A DNA stretch of 64,000 nucleotides from Roseomonas genomospecies 6 (GTDB lineage Bacteria; Pseudomonadota; Alphaproteobacteria; Azospirillales; Azospirillaceae): positions 1 through 64,000 of the forward strand of contig NZ_QOKW01000012.1 in assembly GCF_008365375.1 (NCBI RefSeq), written 5' to 3'. The notes beneath the pieces are model-generated. The model saw only the letters and a program-made list of their open reading frames with translations, was not told the DNA's origin and did no database searches. Shown piece by piece: positions 15,507-23,792 of the stretch. How positions within the stretch are numbered: the stretch's first letter is position 1; each line of letters begins with the position of its first letter. Both the position numbers and the translations under genes were made by a program.

Positions 15507-16282
15507 GCGGCGGCCCTTTCCTTGGCCCGGGTTTCGGCAGCCATGGCGATGAGCAGCCGCCGCACGCTGCCTTGGTGCCAGCGCTTGCCGCGCGGAGTCG
15601 GGATATCGCGGCTGTTGAGCTCGTCAGCCAGCGCCTTTTGCGTGGTGATGCCCTTGTCGGTGCGCAGGTGCTCGATGAGGTCCCGCAGGTCGGCCACCTG
15701 CGCGGCGAACCGCTCGCGACGCGCCTCGGCCGACCGCTTGACGGCGGTCGCCCTGCCCTTATTGCCCGCGACGATCGCCGCCTCAGCACCGCGCACGGCC
15801 GTGTTGGCGAACCCCAGCCGCTTGCCGCGCTCCTTCAGGGCGCCGAGCGCCGCCTTCGTCCGCTGCGAGATGATGTCGCGCTCGTGCTCGGCCAGCGCCG
15901 CCATGATGTGAATGACCATCTTGTTGGCAGCGGGCACGTCGCAGGCGAAGAACTCGGCACCGGAGTCCATCAGGGCCGAGATGAACGCCACGTTGCGGCT
16001 CAGGCGATCGAGCTTCGCGATGACCAGCGTCGCGCGGTGGATGCGGCAGGCCCGCAGCGCGGCCGCGAGCTGCGGGCGGTCGGCCCTCTTACCCGATTCC
16101 ACCTCGGTGTAGCTGTCGACCAGCCTGCCGCCGACGGACGCGACGTAGCGCTCGGCGGTCGCCTGCTGCGCCTCGAGACCGAGCCCGGACTTTCCCTGTT
16201 TGTCCGTCGAGACGCGGTAATACGCCACGAACTTCGGAGCCTTGCCCGTTTCGGTAGCGAACGTCACTCGATGCACTCCCAT
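15503..16282 (-). CDS. Serine recombinase (resolvase/invertase family)
   Basis: 259 residues, ATG 16282. The N-terminal catalytic domain shows 'AYYRVSTDKQGKSGLGLEAQ' with the nucleophile Ser25, then 'VESGKRADRPQL', 'LVIAKLDRLSRNVAFI' and 'MAALAEHERDIISQRTKAAL', all standard family motifs. The C-terminus is short and carries one copy of the 'LNSRDIPTPRGKRW' element. Such enzymes cut and rejoin DNA at paired sites, for plasmid multimer resolution or element mobility. It is coupled with 14853-15506. Several palindromes upstream (16313-16432) are candidate target or operator sites. A TTGACA box at 16292-16297 lies ten bases before the start. Confidence 0.9.
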   Translation of the reverse strand: MGVHRVTFATETGKAPKFVAYYRVSTDKQGKSGLGLEAQQATAERYVASVGGRLVDSYTEVESGKRADRPQLAAALRACRIHRATLVIAKLDRLSRNVAFISALMDSGAEFFACDVPAANKMVIHIMAALAEHERDIISQRTKAALGALKERGKRLGFANTAVRGAEAAIVAGNKGRATAVKRSAEARRERFAAQVADLRDLIEHLRTDKGITTQKALADELNSRDIPTPRGKRWHQGSVRRLLIAMAAETRAKERAAA

Positions 16283-16291
16283 AAGGCGACT

Positions 16292-16432
16292 TGTCAACAA
16301 AAACGCTTGAGAGCCTACGGACGTAGGCGCTGGTGCGTTTTATGGATGGTTTGCCCAGACGCTGACAAGCGTCAACGGGGCAGGGGGCTCCACCGGCATT
16401 TTCCGAGACATGTGTGTCGTTCAACACACATG
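16292..16432. promoter_or_regulatory. Cluster of palindromes between recombinase and XRE gene
   Basis: Three perfect inverted repeats: GCCTACG-GA-CGTAGGC at 16313-16328; GACGCT-GACA-AGCGTC at 16358-16373; CATGTGTGT-N6-ACACACATG at 16409-16432. A minus-strand TTGACA is at 16292-16297. They are good candidates for recombinase binding sites or for operators of the divergent genes. No gene lies in 16283-16559. Confidence 0.55.
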
Positions 16433-16559
16433 CGCATTGAAGGTCTTGTGCGCTGTTCCCTGCACATTGCATCTTGGCGGCTCGTGCCTTATCGTGCTCA
16501 CATGCAGTTGAGGCGTTTTATGCGCCATAGTAAGTCTATGTGGGCAGGGAGCATGTGCG

Positions 16560-17414
16560 GTGCTGACGAATGTGATGGCGGATGATATCGTGCAAGCGAA
16601 GGGACTTGTGCAGGCGTACGCCCGCGTCCCAGTGCGTGGCGCTGTGACACATCCCGCTCCGCCGCCATCGGTCGCCCGCGCCATCGAAGCCTGCCGCGAA
16701 CTGTGGAACGGGGCAACGCCGCTGGTCCAGGCGCTCGCGATCGCACTCATCGAGGCCGACCCCGACTCCCTGGGCGCCGCCGCGCTGAACGGGGCGCCGC
16801 TGCCGCGTGGCCACGCCGACCGCGACGACGTGGTGAGCATCCTCGCGTCGGAGATCACATGGCACGCGCTGACCGATGACCTTGACCAGGACTTCGCGCT
16901 GCTCGCAGGCGAGGACGCGGAACGGGCTCGCATGGAATCCCTGGCGACGGAGGTCGGCGCGGCCGCCGACGGTGTGCTGGACAAGCTGACTAAGTTGGGC
17001 TTCGACACGAGCGGGATCGGCGTCGAGGACGTGGTCGCGACGGTCGTTTTTGTCGACGACCAGGACGCCGCGCACGCGGCTCGTCACGTCGTCGCCGCGC
17101 TGTACGAGGGCAGGCGGACGCCTCTGGCGCTCGGACTGGCTCAGGCGGTGGCGGGCTGGACGCAGCGCGGCGTCTGGGGAGCGCTGGCGCCGGACGAGTT
17201 GCGCGGCCTGCGCAAAAAGGCTGGCCTGACGCAAGCGCAGCTGGCCGCAGCGGTGGGGAAGGGGTTGCGGACGGTCGTCAGCTGGGAGCAGGGCAGGGGA
17301 CGCATCGACCCGGTGACGGCTGCCCGGATCCGCGCGGCGTGCGCCACGCACACGGTGGCGGCCATAGCCGCAGCCGAGGCGGTCCAGGACAGCTACTGCG
17401 ATACGTCGAGTTGA
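16560..17414 (+). CDS. XRE-family regulator, paralogue of 13437-14225
   Basis: 284 residues from GTG 16560 with AGGGAG upstream; ATG 16575 is an alternative. The C-terminus has the XRE helix-turn-helix 'ELRGLRKKAGLTQAQLAAAVG' then 'LRTVVSWEQGRGRIDP'. The long helical N-terminus begins 'QAKGLVQAYARVPVRG', echoing 'SATKLVEAYRRLPRRG' in the other regulator. It is divergent from the recombinase, so the palindromes between them may be its operators. A repressor role is inferred from fold and context only. Confidence 0.76.
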   Translation: MLTNVMADDIVQAKGLVQAYARVPVRGAVTHPAPPPSVARAIEACRELWNGATPLVQALAIALIEADPDSLGAAALNGAPLPRGHADRDDVVSILASEITWHALTDDLDQDFALLAGEDAERARMESLATEVGAAADGVLDKLTKLGFDTSGIGVEDVVATVVFVDDQDAAHAARHVVAALYEGRRTPLALGLAQAVAGWTQRGVWGALAPDELRGLRKKAGLTQAQLAAAVGKGLRTVVSWEQGRGRIDPVTAARIRAACATHTVAAIAAAEAVQDSYCDTSS

Positions 17415-17623
17415 CGCCGCCGACGTCTGTGACCCAGACACCCTTGCGCAGGGCAGGGTCCTCCACCGGTTGATCGCTGGGGGCGCATGTGGTGAAAGGG
17501 CTGGCGAGTGGCCGCTGCACGTCGACCAGCTGAATAAGTCCAACCGGGCTAGTTCTCTAAGCATACTCCTCAAAATCAAAATAATGTGGTGGTCGGATTC
17601 CGCGATCGGCATACTGCGGAACC

Positions 17624-18052
17624 ATGCCAATCCGCCGTGAATCTCGGTATCACTACCCCATCGACTGGCCACTCATCAGCCAGCAAGTTCGCTTTGGGCG
17701 GGCGCGAGGACGGTGTGAAGGCTGCGGGCGGCCGCACGGCCGTGAGGTGAGGTGCTTGCCCGATGGCCGCTGGTACGACACCGACGGCGGAACCTGGCGA
17801 GACCACCGCGGCCAGCCCGCGGCATGGCCTGACATCGTGGAGGCGTGCGCGGTCAAGAGGTCGCGGGTGATCCTGGCGGCATGCCACCTCAACCACGACC
17901 CCACCGACAATCATCCAAACAACTTGAAAGCGCTGTGCCAGCGCTGCCATTTGTTCCATGACCGCGAGTATCACCGTAAGCAGTATTGGATAACGATCAT
18001 GCTGCGGCGCGCGGTCGGAGACCTTTTTTTGGGTGCCTATCGGCGTTGGTAG
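17624..18052 (+). CDS. HNH endonuclease-like protein
   Basis: 142 residues, ATG 17624. A CxxC knuckle ('CEGCGRPHG', about 31-39) and a second Cys pair ('LCQRCH', about 105-110) frame the 'AACHLNHDPTDNHPNNLKAL' segment, which holds the His and Asn residues of the HNH/ββα-metal motif. Family knowledge suggests a zinc-stabilised DNA nuclease of the McrA/phage type. The upstream 17415-17623 stretch is AT-rich and has no gene. Confidence 0.75.
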   Translation: MPIRRESRYHYPIDWPLISQQVRFGRARGRCEGCGRPHGREVRCLPDGRWYDTDGGTWRDHRGQPAAWPDIVEACAVKRSRVILAACHLNHDPTDNHPNNLKALCQRCHLFHDREYHRKQYWITIMLRRAVGDLFLGAYRRW

Positions 18053-18060
18053 AGGGCGAC

Positions 18061-19032
18061 ATGGCGCGCATCGCCGTCATGAGCGACACACACATGGAAC
18101 ACGAAACATTTCGATGGGCCCACTGCACGGCCTGTGGCTCCACGCTGTCCAGCCGCCATGCCCGAGAAGGCGCCCGGTGCCACTGCGGCCGGTCGGCGAT
18201 CAAGGTCCAGGGGACGATGCGCCGCCTCGTCGGACCCGCGGAATGGCTGCCGCCACCCACCCCAGGCTGGGGCTTCGAGGTGGGACGCGCCGGTGTGGAT
18301 TTGGTCGTGTTGGCGGGCGACATCCACCGGGGCGCCGAGGGGATCGCCTGGGCCGCCCAGGAATTTGAAGGCATCCCCACGGTGTACGTCGCGGGGAATC
18401 ACGAGTTCTATGGCGGCGAACTCCACAGCGGTCTCGAGGATCTGCGCGCGGCCGCCGCGAAGACCAGCAACGTTGCCTTCCTTGAACGCTCGGCAAGGAC
18501 GTTCCAGTTGGACGGCCGACCCGTCCGGGTGCTGGGCGCGACGTTGTGGACCGACTACGAACTCAACGCGCCCCCCGACTTCAACGCCGTGCAGCGCTTG
18601 CGCGCGGTGGATGAGGCGATGATGACGGCGGAGGAAAAGCTCAACGACCACCGCCTGATTGAGATTCGCGAATCCTTGGTGAGAAGGCCCTTCCGCGGGC
18701 GCGATGCGCTGGCGTTGCACCAGACGACGGTCGACTGGCTCGATGACGAGCTGCGGCGCTCCGGGTCCGATGACGCCGTGATCATCGCCACGCACCACGC
18801 CCCCGCGCGCGGTTCGGACCTGCCGCCCCACCAAGCCAGCGGCCTGTCGCCAGCGTTCGTGAGTGACCTGGAGGATCTGGTCCGCGAACACGAGCCAGTG
18901 TTGTGGGTGCATGGGCATACTCATACCAGCTGCGACTACATGGTCGGTGCAACGCGGGTCCTCAGCAACCAGCGCGGCTATCCCGACGAGCCCGCGGCCG
19001 CGCTCTTCAGGCCGCTCGTGGTGGACATCTGA
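18061..19032 (+). CDS. Calcineurin-like metallophosphoesterase with Cys insert
   Basis: 323 residues, start ATG 18061 eight bases after the HNH gene. All metal-site motifs are present: 'SDTHME' (D9, H11), 'LAGDIH' (D87), 'AGNHEF' (N113, H114, E115), 'ATHHAP' and 'HGHTHT'. Between the first and second motif lies an insert with two Cys pairs (C22, C25, C40, C42) that looks like a zinc ribbon. This is uncommon in single-domain phosphoesterases. Such enzymes hydrolyse phosphodiesters or monoesters; the substrate is not predictable. Probably co-transcribed with the HNH gene. Confidence 0.85.
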   Translation: MARIAVMSDTHMEHETFRWAHCTACGSTLSSRHAREGARCHCGRSAIKVQGTMRRLVGPAEWLPPPTPGWGFEVGRAGVDLVVLAGDIHRGAEGIAWAAQEFEGIPTVYVAGNHEFYGGELHSGLEDLRAAAAKTSNVAFLERSARTFQLDGRPVRVLGATLWTDYELNAPPDFNAVQRLRAVDEAMMTAEEKLNDHRLIEIRESLVRRPFRGRDALALHQTTVDWLDDELRRSGSDDAVIIATHHAPARGSDLPPHQASGLSPAFVSDLEDLVREHEPVLWVHGHTHTSCDYMVGATRVLSNQRGYPDEPAAALFRPLVVDI

Positions 19033-19161
19033 GCACGCGCACAGCGTCGACATCCGGCGGCGCATCAGCCGATCGTCCATAGGCTGGACATTGCGCTTTA
19101 TCCCTGTAAGGTTCGGCATCGGCGCGACCAGCGACGCCTTCCAATCCTTCTGCGGCCCATC

Positions 19162-19746
19162 ATGACCATCAACGACGACATCGACCTGCCCGAACGCTTT
19201 GAGAAGGTGCTCGGACCGAAGTGGCGCGAGAAGCTCGCGTATGCTCTGGAAACAGAGGTTTCAGGAGACGCCGTCTGCCTGGTTGCCGTGTTGGAATTCC
19301 TTGAGGACACCCGTGCCAGCGATTGGCCCAGCCGCTGGCAGGCCATGCGCCTCGCGTTCGGCGACAAGACCTTCGACCCAAAGTACGACATGCCGTACTT
19401 CCAGGACCGTTATGAAGCCCCCGGTGTCAACGGCACCGAGGTCATCAACGTCGCGACGGGCGTCCCGAACTGGCTTCTGAATGACATCGCTGAACGGCGG
19501 ACGACCTTTGACGAGGCGGTGTCATGGTGGCAACAGTGGGGTCGCCGTTTCCACATTGCCTGGTGCGAGATGGTCGAGCTCACGGTGCTTGGCCATGATC
19601 TCCCCGACCCCGGTCCGCTGGAACATACGACGACAGCCGACGCGGTGCAAAAAGCCGTGTTGTTGATGGAGGCGACAGCCACGGAGCACCGCACGAAAGG
19701 ATGGCGCTCTTCAGCAGACAAGGCGTCCGACGGCGGCGAGGCCTGA
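19162..19746 (+). CDS. Hypothetical protein, 194 residues
   Basis: ATG 19162. Acidic and Trp-rich ('DWPSRWQAMRLAF', 'AVSWWQQWGRRFHIAWCEMVEL'); no membrane segment, signal peptide or catalytic motif recognised. It follows the phosphoesterase after 129 bases on the same strand and converges with 19791-20612. Confidence 0.58.
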   Translation: MTINDDIDLPERFEKVLGPKWREKLAYALETEVSGDAVCLVAVLEFLEDTRASDWPSRWQAMRLAFGDKTFDPKYDMPYFQDRYEAPGVNGTEVINVATGVPNWLLNDIAERRTTFDEAVSWWQQWGRRFHIAWCEMVELTVLGHDLPDPGPLEHTTTADAVQKAVLLMEATATEHRTKGWRSSADKASDGGEA

Positions 19747-19790
19747 CCTCGCCGCCTGACCTTAACGCCGTCGCCAACGGGCCCGGAGCG

Positions 19791-20612
19791 TCAGGCGAAC
19801 TCCAGTAGCGCTTCGTGCACCAGCCACTCATCGGCCAGTTCGAACGGGTCAATGTCGGCACTGCTGGTGTCGATCAGCGCCGACATGTACGCGAAGACGT
19901 GGTTGATGCGCGCGCGGAAGACCGCATCCAACTCGCCGAACACGCCGCCCGGTTCGCCGATGTGGGTCTCGTGCACCACGGCGGCCAGCCTGCACAGGTA
20001 TGCCGCGGAGTCCGGGTCGAGCGAGCGGTGCGCGCGGGCCAGAACCAGCAGCGCCTCGCTTACGCTGCGCGAATCTCCGTAATCTTGCGTCGAATCGTCG
20101 CCGTACTGGTCGAGACAGTAGAGATGCGTGCCTTGGCAGAAGGCGACCCTGAGCAGGTCGGACATCATCACCGCGACCGTTTCCCGCGGCGTCAGACCGC
20201 GCGCGCGCTGAAACCGCTTGCTGCGCGTCACGCCCGCGAGCTTGACGCGGGCGCTCGCCAGCAGGGCGTTGATCCGGTCCAGGCGAAGGTCCGCCTCGGA
20301 AGGCTCCGGAATGGGCGTGGCGCCGAGAACGCCCTGGATGGCCGCGGACAGAGGCCGCAGGTGCGGCGTCACTTCTCCGGGCGGGCACCACCAGCCATCC
20401 ACGATCAGGCGCTCGCAGAAGTTTCCATCGTCGGCACCATCCACCACGACGCCTTCAGCGGCCCGAAGGTCAAGCTGGTCACGCGATAGGCAGAGCAGCC
20501 CGACGGCCACCGCGCGCGCCAGATCGGCATGCGCGACGCTCCGGAACGGCGCGGTCGCGGCAAGCCGCGCCTCGACGGCGGTGAGCAGCTCGGTGGACAG
20601 GGAGATGGCCAT
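19791..20612 (-). CDS. Hypothetical protein, 273 residues
   Basis: ATG 20612, which follows an in-frame GTG two codons upstream. Helical throughout. The first 25 residues, 'MAISLSTELLTAVEARLAAT', have the look of a small N-terminal ribbon-helix-helix. The rest ('RAHRSLDPDSAAYLCRLAAVV', 'FRARINHVFAYMSALID') matches nothing I know. It is divergent from 20629-21213 with only 16 bases between the start codons, so if both starts are right their promoters overlap the genes. Confidence 0.58.
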   Translation of the reverse strand: MAISLSTELLTAVEARLAATAPFRSVAHADLARAVAVGLLCLSRDQLDLRAAEGVVVDGADDGNFCERLIVDGWWCPPGEVTPHLRPLSAAIQGVLGATPIPEPSEADLRLDRINALLASARVKLAGVTRSKRFQRARGLTPRETVAVMMSDLLRVAFCQGTHLYCLDQYGDDSTQDYGDSRSVSEALLVLARAHRSLDPDSAAYLCRLAAVVHETHIGEPGGVFGELDAVFRARINHVFAYMSALIDTSSADIDPFELADEWLVHEALLEFA

Positions 20613-20628
20613 GGTCACGCTCGCAGGA

Positions 20629-21213
20629 ATGGACCCGGATCGCGTAACACGACAGCCCATACGTGGAAAAGGGTTTCCCAAACCGGCTTTCCAGGTTCCC
20701 GTCCCCCTTCGTTGTCCGCGCCAGGGTTTCCTGAGGTCTGCACCAGCGACCGGGCAGGAGCATCAGAGGAGCGCGAGCAAGTGGAACCCGACCGTCATCA
20801 CCACGCGAGGTGCCGGGCGCATCGATTCCACGTCCGTCGCCGCATGCGAAGCCGACGGCGGCCTGCACTTCGCCGTCGCGCTGTCGCGCCTGACCCATTG
20901 GCCGATCCAAGCCGTCGAGGCGGCCGACCAGCGCGGGCGACCGCTGCACTTCTGCTGCGAGGACGACACGTCCGACTGGGTCTTCGATGCGGCGGGAATT
21001 TTCTTGATCGACGGGTATCAGGCCCATCTCGGGGCCGTCCTGCCCAAGCGGTATCCCGGGCTGGCACCGCGCGGGGAAGCGGGCATGTGGGTCACCTTCT
21101 ACAGCGAGGAGGAGCTGCGCGGCGACGAGACCCCGCTCCCCGCCGCGTTCGATGAGGGCAAGGTGGAAAGCTGCATGAACGTCATCCACGCCCACCGGGG
21201 GATGGCGGGGTAG
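20629..21213 (+). CDS. Hypothetical protein with uncertain start
   Basis: The only standard start in this frame is ATG 20629 (194 residues), but convincing protein sequence begins near 20780 ('KWNPTVITTRGAGRIDSTS'). The first 50 codons look like non-coding DNA, so the true start may be upstream-shifted or non-canonical. The body ('LTHWPIQAVEAADQRGRPLHF', quoted in part, then 'YQAHLGAVLPKRYPGLA') is a soluble mixed fold of unknown function. Confidence 0.5.
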   Translation: MDPDRVTRQPIRGKGFPKPAFQVPVPLRCPRQGFLRSAPATGQEHQRSASKWNPTVITTRGAGRIDSTSVAACEADGGLHFAVALSRLTHWPIQAVEAADQRGRPLHFCCEDDTSDWVFDAAGIFLIDGYQAHLGAVLPKRYPGLAPRGEAGMWVTFYSEEELRGDETPLPAAFDEGKVESCMNVIHAHRGMAG

Positions 21214-21222
21214 AGCGAGCGC

Positions 21223-22020
21223 TTAGGCGTTGGCCGCCCTCGCCCCCTTGGCCACCTTCACGCAGAATTCGATGAAAACGGTCTCGGGCAGGTCCATTTT
21301 CATGATGTTGACGACCTTGTGGACCCATTGGATGTTGCCCGGGACATAACCGACCGCGCTGTCCCTGCGGTCGACCGAGGCCGTAAAGTCGGTTCGGATC
21401 ATGCCCCTGGCGTTCATGACCTCGGGAAAGCCAAGCAGCTCCCCGGTGTACGCGCAACGTCCTTCCTGCGCCACCCACTGCGCCTCGAGGTCATCAACGG
21501 TGATGGTGAATTCGATCCCCCGCTCCCTTGCGCTGTGCCTGAGCGAGGTGACATAGGTCCCGGGCACGTGCGCGCTGCCCTTCCATTGAGCGTTCTGCGC
21601 TCCCCTGCTCTCGATGTCAGCGCAGTCCGCGCACTTGGTGCTGATGCCGCGCAGCAGGTTGGTCGAGTTGACGGGCTTCTCGGCGCCGCACCGACAGCGG
21701 CACACCCAATGCTGGTTGCGGGACCGCTCGTCCCGGTGCGAGAAGCCGATCACCGTCCAGAAGCCGAACTCCTGGCCGATGTAGTTGTCGATGTTGTAGA
21801 GCGGCGGGCGGCCAACCGGGCGCTTGAACTCGGTGGGATCGGCCTTCAGGCAGCCGCACGAGCGCGTGTACTGGCTGCGCAGCCGCGCGGTTTCCACTTC
21901 GGTGATGCGGCCGCACGAACACTGGCAGCGCCACGTCGACAACCCCTTCTCGTTGCGTGAGCGCTCGAGAACGGTCAAACGCCCAAATGTCTGTCCGACG
22001 AGGTCGTAAAGCCTGGTCAT
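21223..22020 (-). CDS. HNH endonuclease-like protein with zinc knuckles
   Basis: 265 residues, ATG 22020. The N-terminus 'GQTFGRLTVLERSRNEKG', then 'WRCQCSCG' and 'SCGCLK', is the zinc-ribbon unit often found before HNH or AP2-type DNA-binding domains in phage endonucleases. A second similar unit follows ('GQEFGFWTVIGF', 'WVCRCRCGAEK', 'CADC'). The C-terminal part has 'ASVDRRDSAVGYVPGNIQWV' followed by 'HKVVNIMKMD', which resembles the Asp/Asn-His core of the HNH fold. Probably a homing-type or phage-derived nuclease. Confidence 0.75.
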   Translation of the reverse strand: MTRLYDLVGQTFGRLTVLERSRNEKGLSTWRCQCSCGRITEVETARLRSQYTRSCGCLKADPTEFKRPVGRPPLYNIDNYIGQEFGFWTVIGFSHRDERSRNQHWVCRCRCGAEKPVNSTNLLRGISTKCADCADIESRGAQNAQWKGSAHVPGTYVTSLRHSARERGIEFTITVDDLEAQWVAQEGRCAYTGELLGFPEVMNARGMIRTDFTASVDRRDSAVGYVPGNIQWVHKVVNIMKMDLPETVFIEFCVKVAKGARAANA

Positions 22021-22164
22021 CGCGCTTTCCGTCCGTGCAGCAACACCGTCCCCTGTCTTCGCATCAAGCGGACCGCCAGAGTGTGCCACGTGTAGGCTTG
22101 CGCAAACAGGTTCAAAGGGTGAACTTGCAGCCAGACTTCCCCAGGGACCGAACCGAAACGGCGG

Positions 22165-22527
22165 CTAGACCGGAGCGGCCTCGGCGCCATTGGGACCGAT
22201 CCGGTTGCAGGATGCGAAGCGGTCGGCGGCATCCCTCGCCTGGCGTGACACGCACCGCGACCGAGTTCGAGGGCGACCGCGCGCCGAGCGCAGTGAGCCG
22301 ATCGCCGACAGCGCGTCCGCCTTGGCGTCTTCCACAGAGGAACTGACCCCACGCGCCAGCTCCCGATGCTTGTGCTCGACCAGCCAAGCGACGCCGCGCT
22401 CGGGCCACAACGACGCCGACGGGGCGACGATCTCGGCCCGCCAGGCGCCGTCGAGAAAGCAAAGCCCTCCTGATCGGCGACCATCGGCGCGGTAGGTCGG
22501 GTGCCAAGCCAAACGGGCGGCGTCCAT
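22165..22527 (-). CDS. Small hypothetical protein (120 residues)
   Basis: Inside a longer open frame, convincing protein begins at ATG 22527: 'MDAARLAWHPTYRADGRRSG', then 'LCFLDGAWRAEIVAPSASLW', 'ERGVAWLVEHKHRELARG' and 'EDAKADALSAIGSLRSA'. The C-terminal 40 residues are Arg/Ser-rich and may be out of the original frame. No family recognised. Confidence 0.45.
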   Translation of the reverse strand: MDAARLAWHPTYRADGRRSGGLCFLDGAWRAEIVAPSASLWPERGVAWLVEHKHRELARGVSSSVEDAKADALSAIGSLRSARGRPRTRSRCVSRQARDAADRFASCNRIGPNGAEAAPV

Positions 22528-22651
22528 GTCGGGCTTCGACGGCTGGGATGAACTCGTGTCGCTCCGCGCAGCGGTGCGGTGGCGCCGCACGGTACAGGAT
22601 TGAACCCAGGAATGCACGCAGTACGCGCACCGACCGACGCGCGCCCGTCGA

Positions 22652-22888
22652 TTAGGTTCTGGCGCGCAACTGCCTGCCCTGCCTGCGGCCCTGCTGCGCC
22701 ACGGCCGACGCGGCCGCCGGTGCCGTCTCACCCGTCGGGACGGCCGAGCTGGCGTGGGCCGCAGCACCGCTTGGAACCGCCTGCGCGGTCGCACGGGCCG
22801 GAACCTCCTCGAGCAGGCGTTCGGCTCGCTGGGCGCGCTGGCGCAGGTCGGCGACCTCCTCCCCGATGCTCGCGCGGACCTGGGCCAA
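22652..22888 (-). CDS. Coiled-coil fragment, hypothetical
   Basis: 78 residues: 'MAQVRASIGEEVADLRQRAQ' followed by a further heptad-like stretch, then an Ala/Pro-rich tail ending 'RRQGRQLRART'. The coding signal continues upstream out of frame into an exonuclease-like start (22884-22967), so this is probably the 3' remainder of a rearranged gene. Confidence 0.4.
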   Translation of the reverse strand: MAQVRASIGEEVADLRQRAQRAERLLEEVPARATAQAVPSGAAAHASSAVPTGETAPAAASAVAQQGRRQGRQLRART

Positions 22889-22967
22889 GCCCAGGCAGGC
22901 AGCTGGCTTCGAAATCGATCGCCATCACTGGCCGTGCGTCCTCGGGGTCCGCGTCGAAGGTCGTCAT
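22884..22967 (-). pseudogene. N-terminal stub resembling a DnaQ-like exonuclease
   Basis: From ATG 22967, which has GGAGG upstream, the protein begins 'MTTFDADPEDARPVMAIDFE' and continues 'ASCLPG'. 'AIDFEAS' is the Exo I motif (DxE) that starts DEDD exonuclease domains. The frame then loses similarity at once, so only the first strand of the domain is left. Fusion to the coiled-coil frame next to it suggests a deletion. Confidence 0.35.
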
Positions 22968-23342
22968 CAGCTCCAGCCTCCCACCGTCGCACCCGCGGGC
23001 GTCGTCAAACGGCGGGCGGCTCCGTCTCACTTCGTTGCCCGCCGTCAGGGCACCGTCGGAGTACCGGGTCCCGCCGCCCGGCCGCTTCGTTGCGGAGACC
23101 CGACGCCCATGAACCCAGACAAACCCGACCGTGGCACACGCCATCACCGCCAGCAATGCGCGCGGCCTCCCCCCGCCCTCTCCGCAGCCCGGTGCGACGC
23201 GCCGCAGGATGCATCGTCCGCGGCCGTGCCACTCCCGGAAGGGCAGGGCGGGGCGTCGACCGCAGAGCCCTCCCCTGCCCTGCCCGCCAGCTTTGAGACG
23301 GCGCCGAAGCCCCTCATCTCGGCGCGCCACCCCGCTTTCTAG
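22968..23342. other. No intact gene; remnant of a membrane-anchored protein
   Basis: The minus strand near 23020-23170 encodes a possible membrane segment, 'LLAVMACATVGFVWVHGRRV', but without a clear start or an intact frame. Nothing else is supportable here. Confidence 0.3.
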
Positions 23343-23777
23343 GTGCAAGAACTCGAAGCGTTGCGGGTGGCCATCAAGACGGCCATCGTGCGAGCCGAGC
23401 GCGTAATCCTAGAACCGCTGACGGCGCTGCTGTCGCTCTACGGCGCCTACACCAACGTCAAGAAACCCGCTGCGATCGGCGCCATCGAGATCGCCACGGC
23501 GAAGGTCGCGGAGACGCTGACCGTCGGTGCCGTCGGGGTGACCGTCACGCTCGACGCCCCGGTCCCAAACTGGGCACTTAACCTGCCTCACCGCCCCCCT
23601 GCCCTCCTCCAGACGGAGCCCGCCACAGCCCCCTCGGGCGGTATCCCGGCCGTGACGCCATCTCCCTCCCCTACCCCAGCCCCCCACGGCGTCCAGCACC
23701 AAAGCGGCGCAGGCCCGTCCGCCGATGATCTCGTTGTTCCACGTGGACGGTGGCTGGAACGCACAGAATTCCTTTGA
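23343..23777 (+). CDS. Hypothetical protein, possibly truncated
   Basis: 144 residues from GTG 23343. The first 80 residues ('VQELEALRVAIKTAIVRAER', 'LTALLSLYGAYTNVKKP', 'GVTVTLDAPVPNWALN') look like genuine protein. The remainder is Pro/Ser-rich and runs to the edge of the iteron cluster. No family recognised; it may be the end of a larger gene. Confidence 0.4.
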   Translation: MQELEALRVAIKTAIVRAERVILEPLTALLSLYGAYTNVKKPAAIGAIEIATAKVAETLTVGAVGVTVTLDAPVPNWALNLPHRPPALLQTEPATAPSGGIPAVTPSPSPTPAPHGVQHQSGAGPSADDLVVPRGRWLERTEFL

Positions 23778-23792
23778 AGAGGGCCTGCGGAA

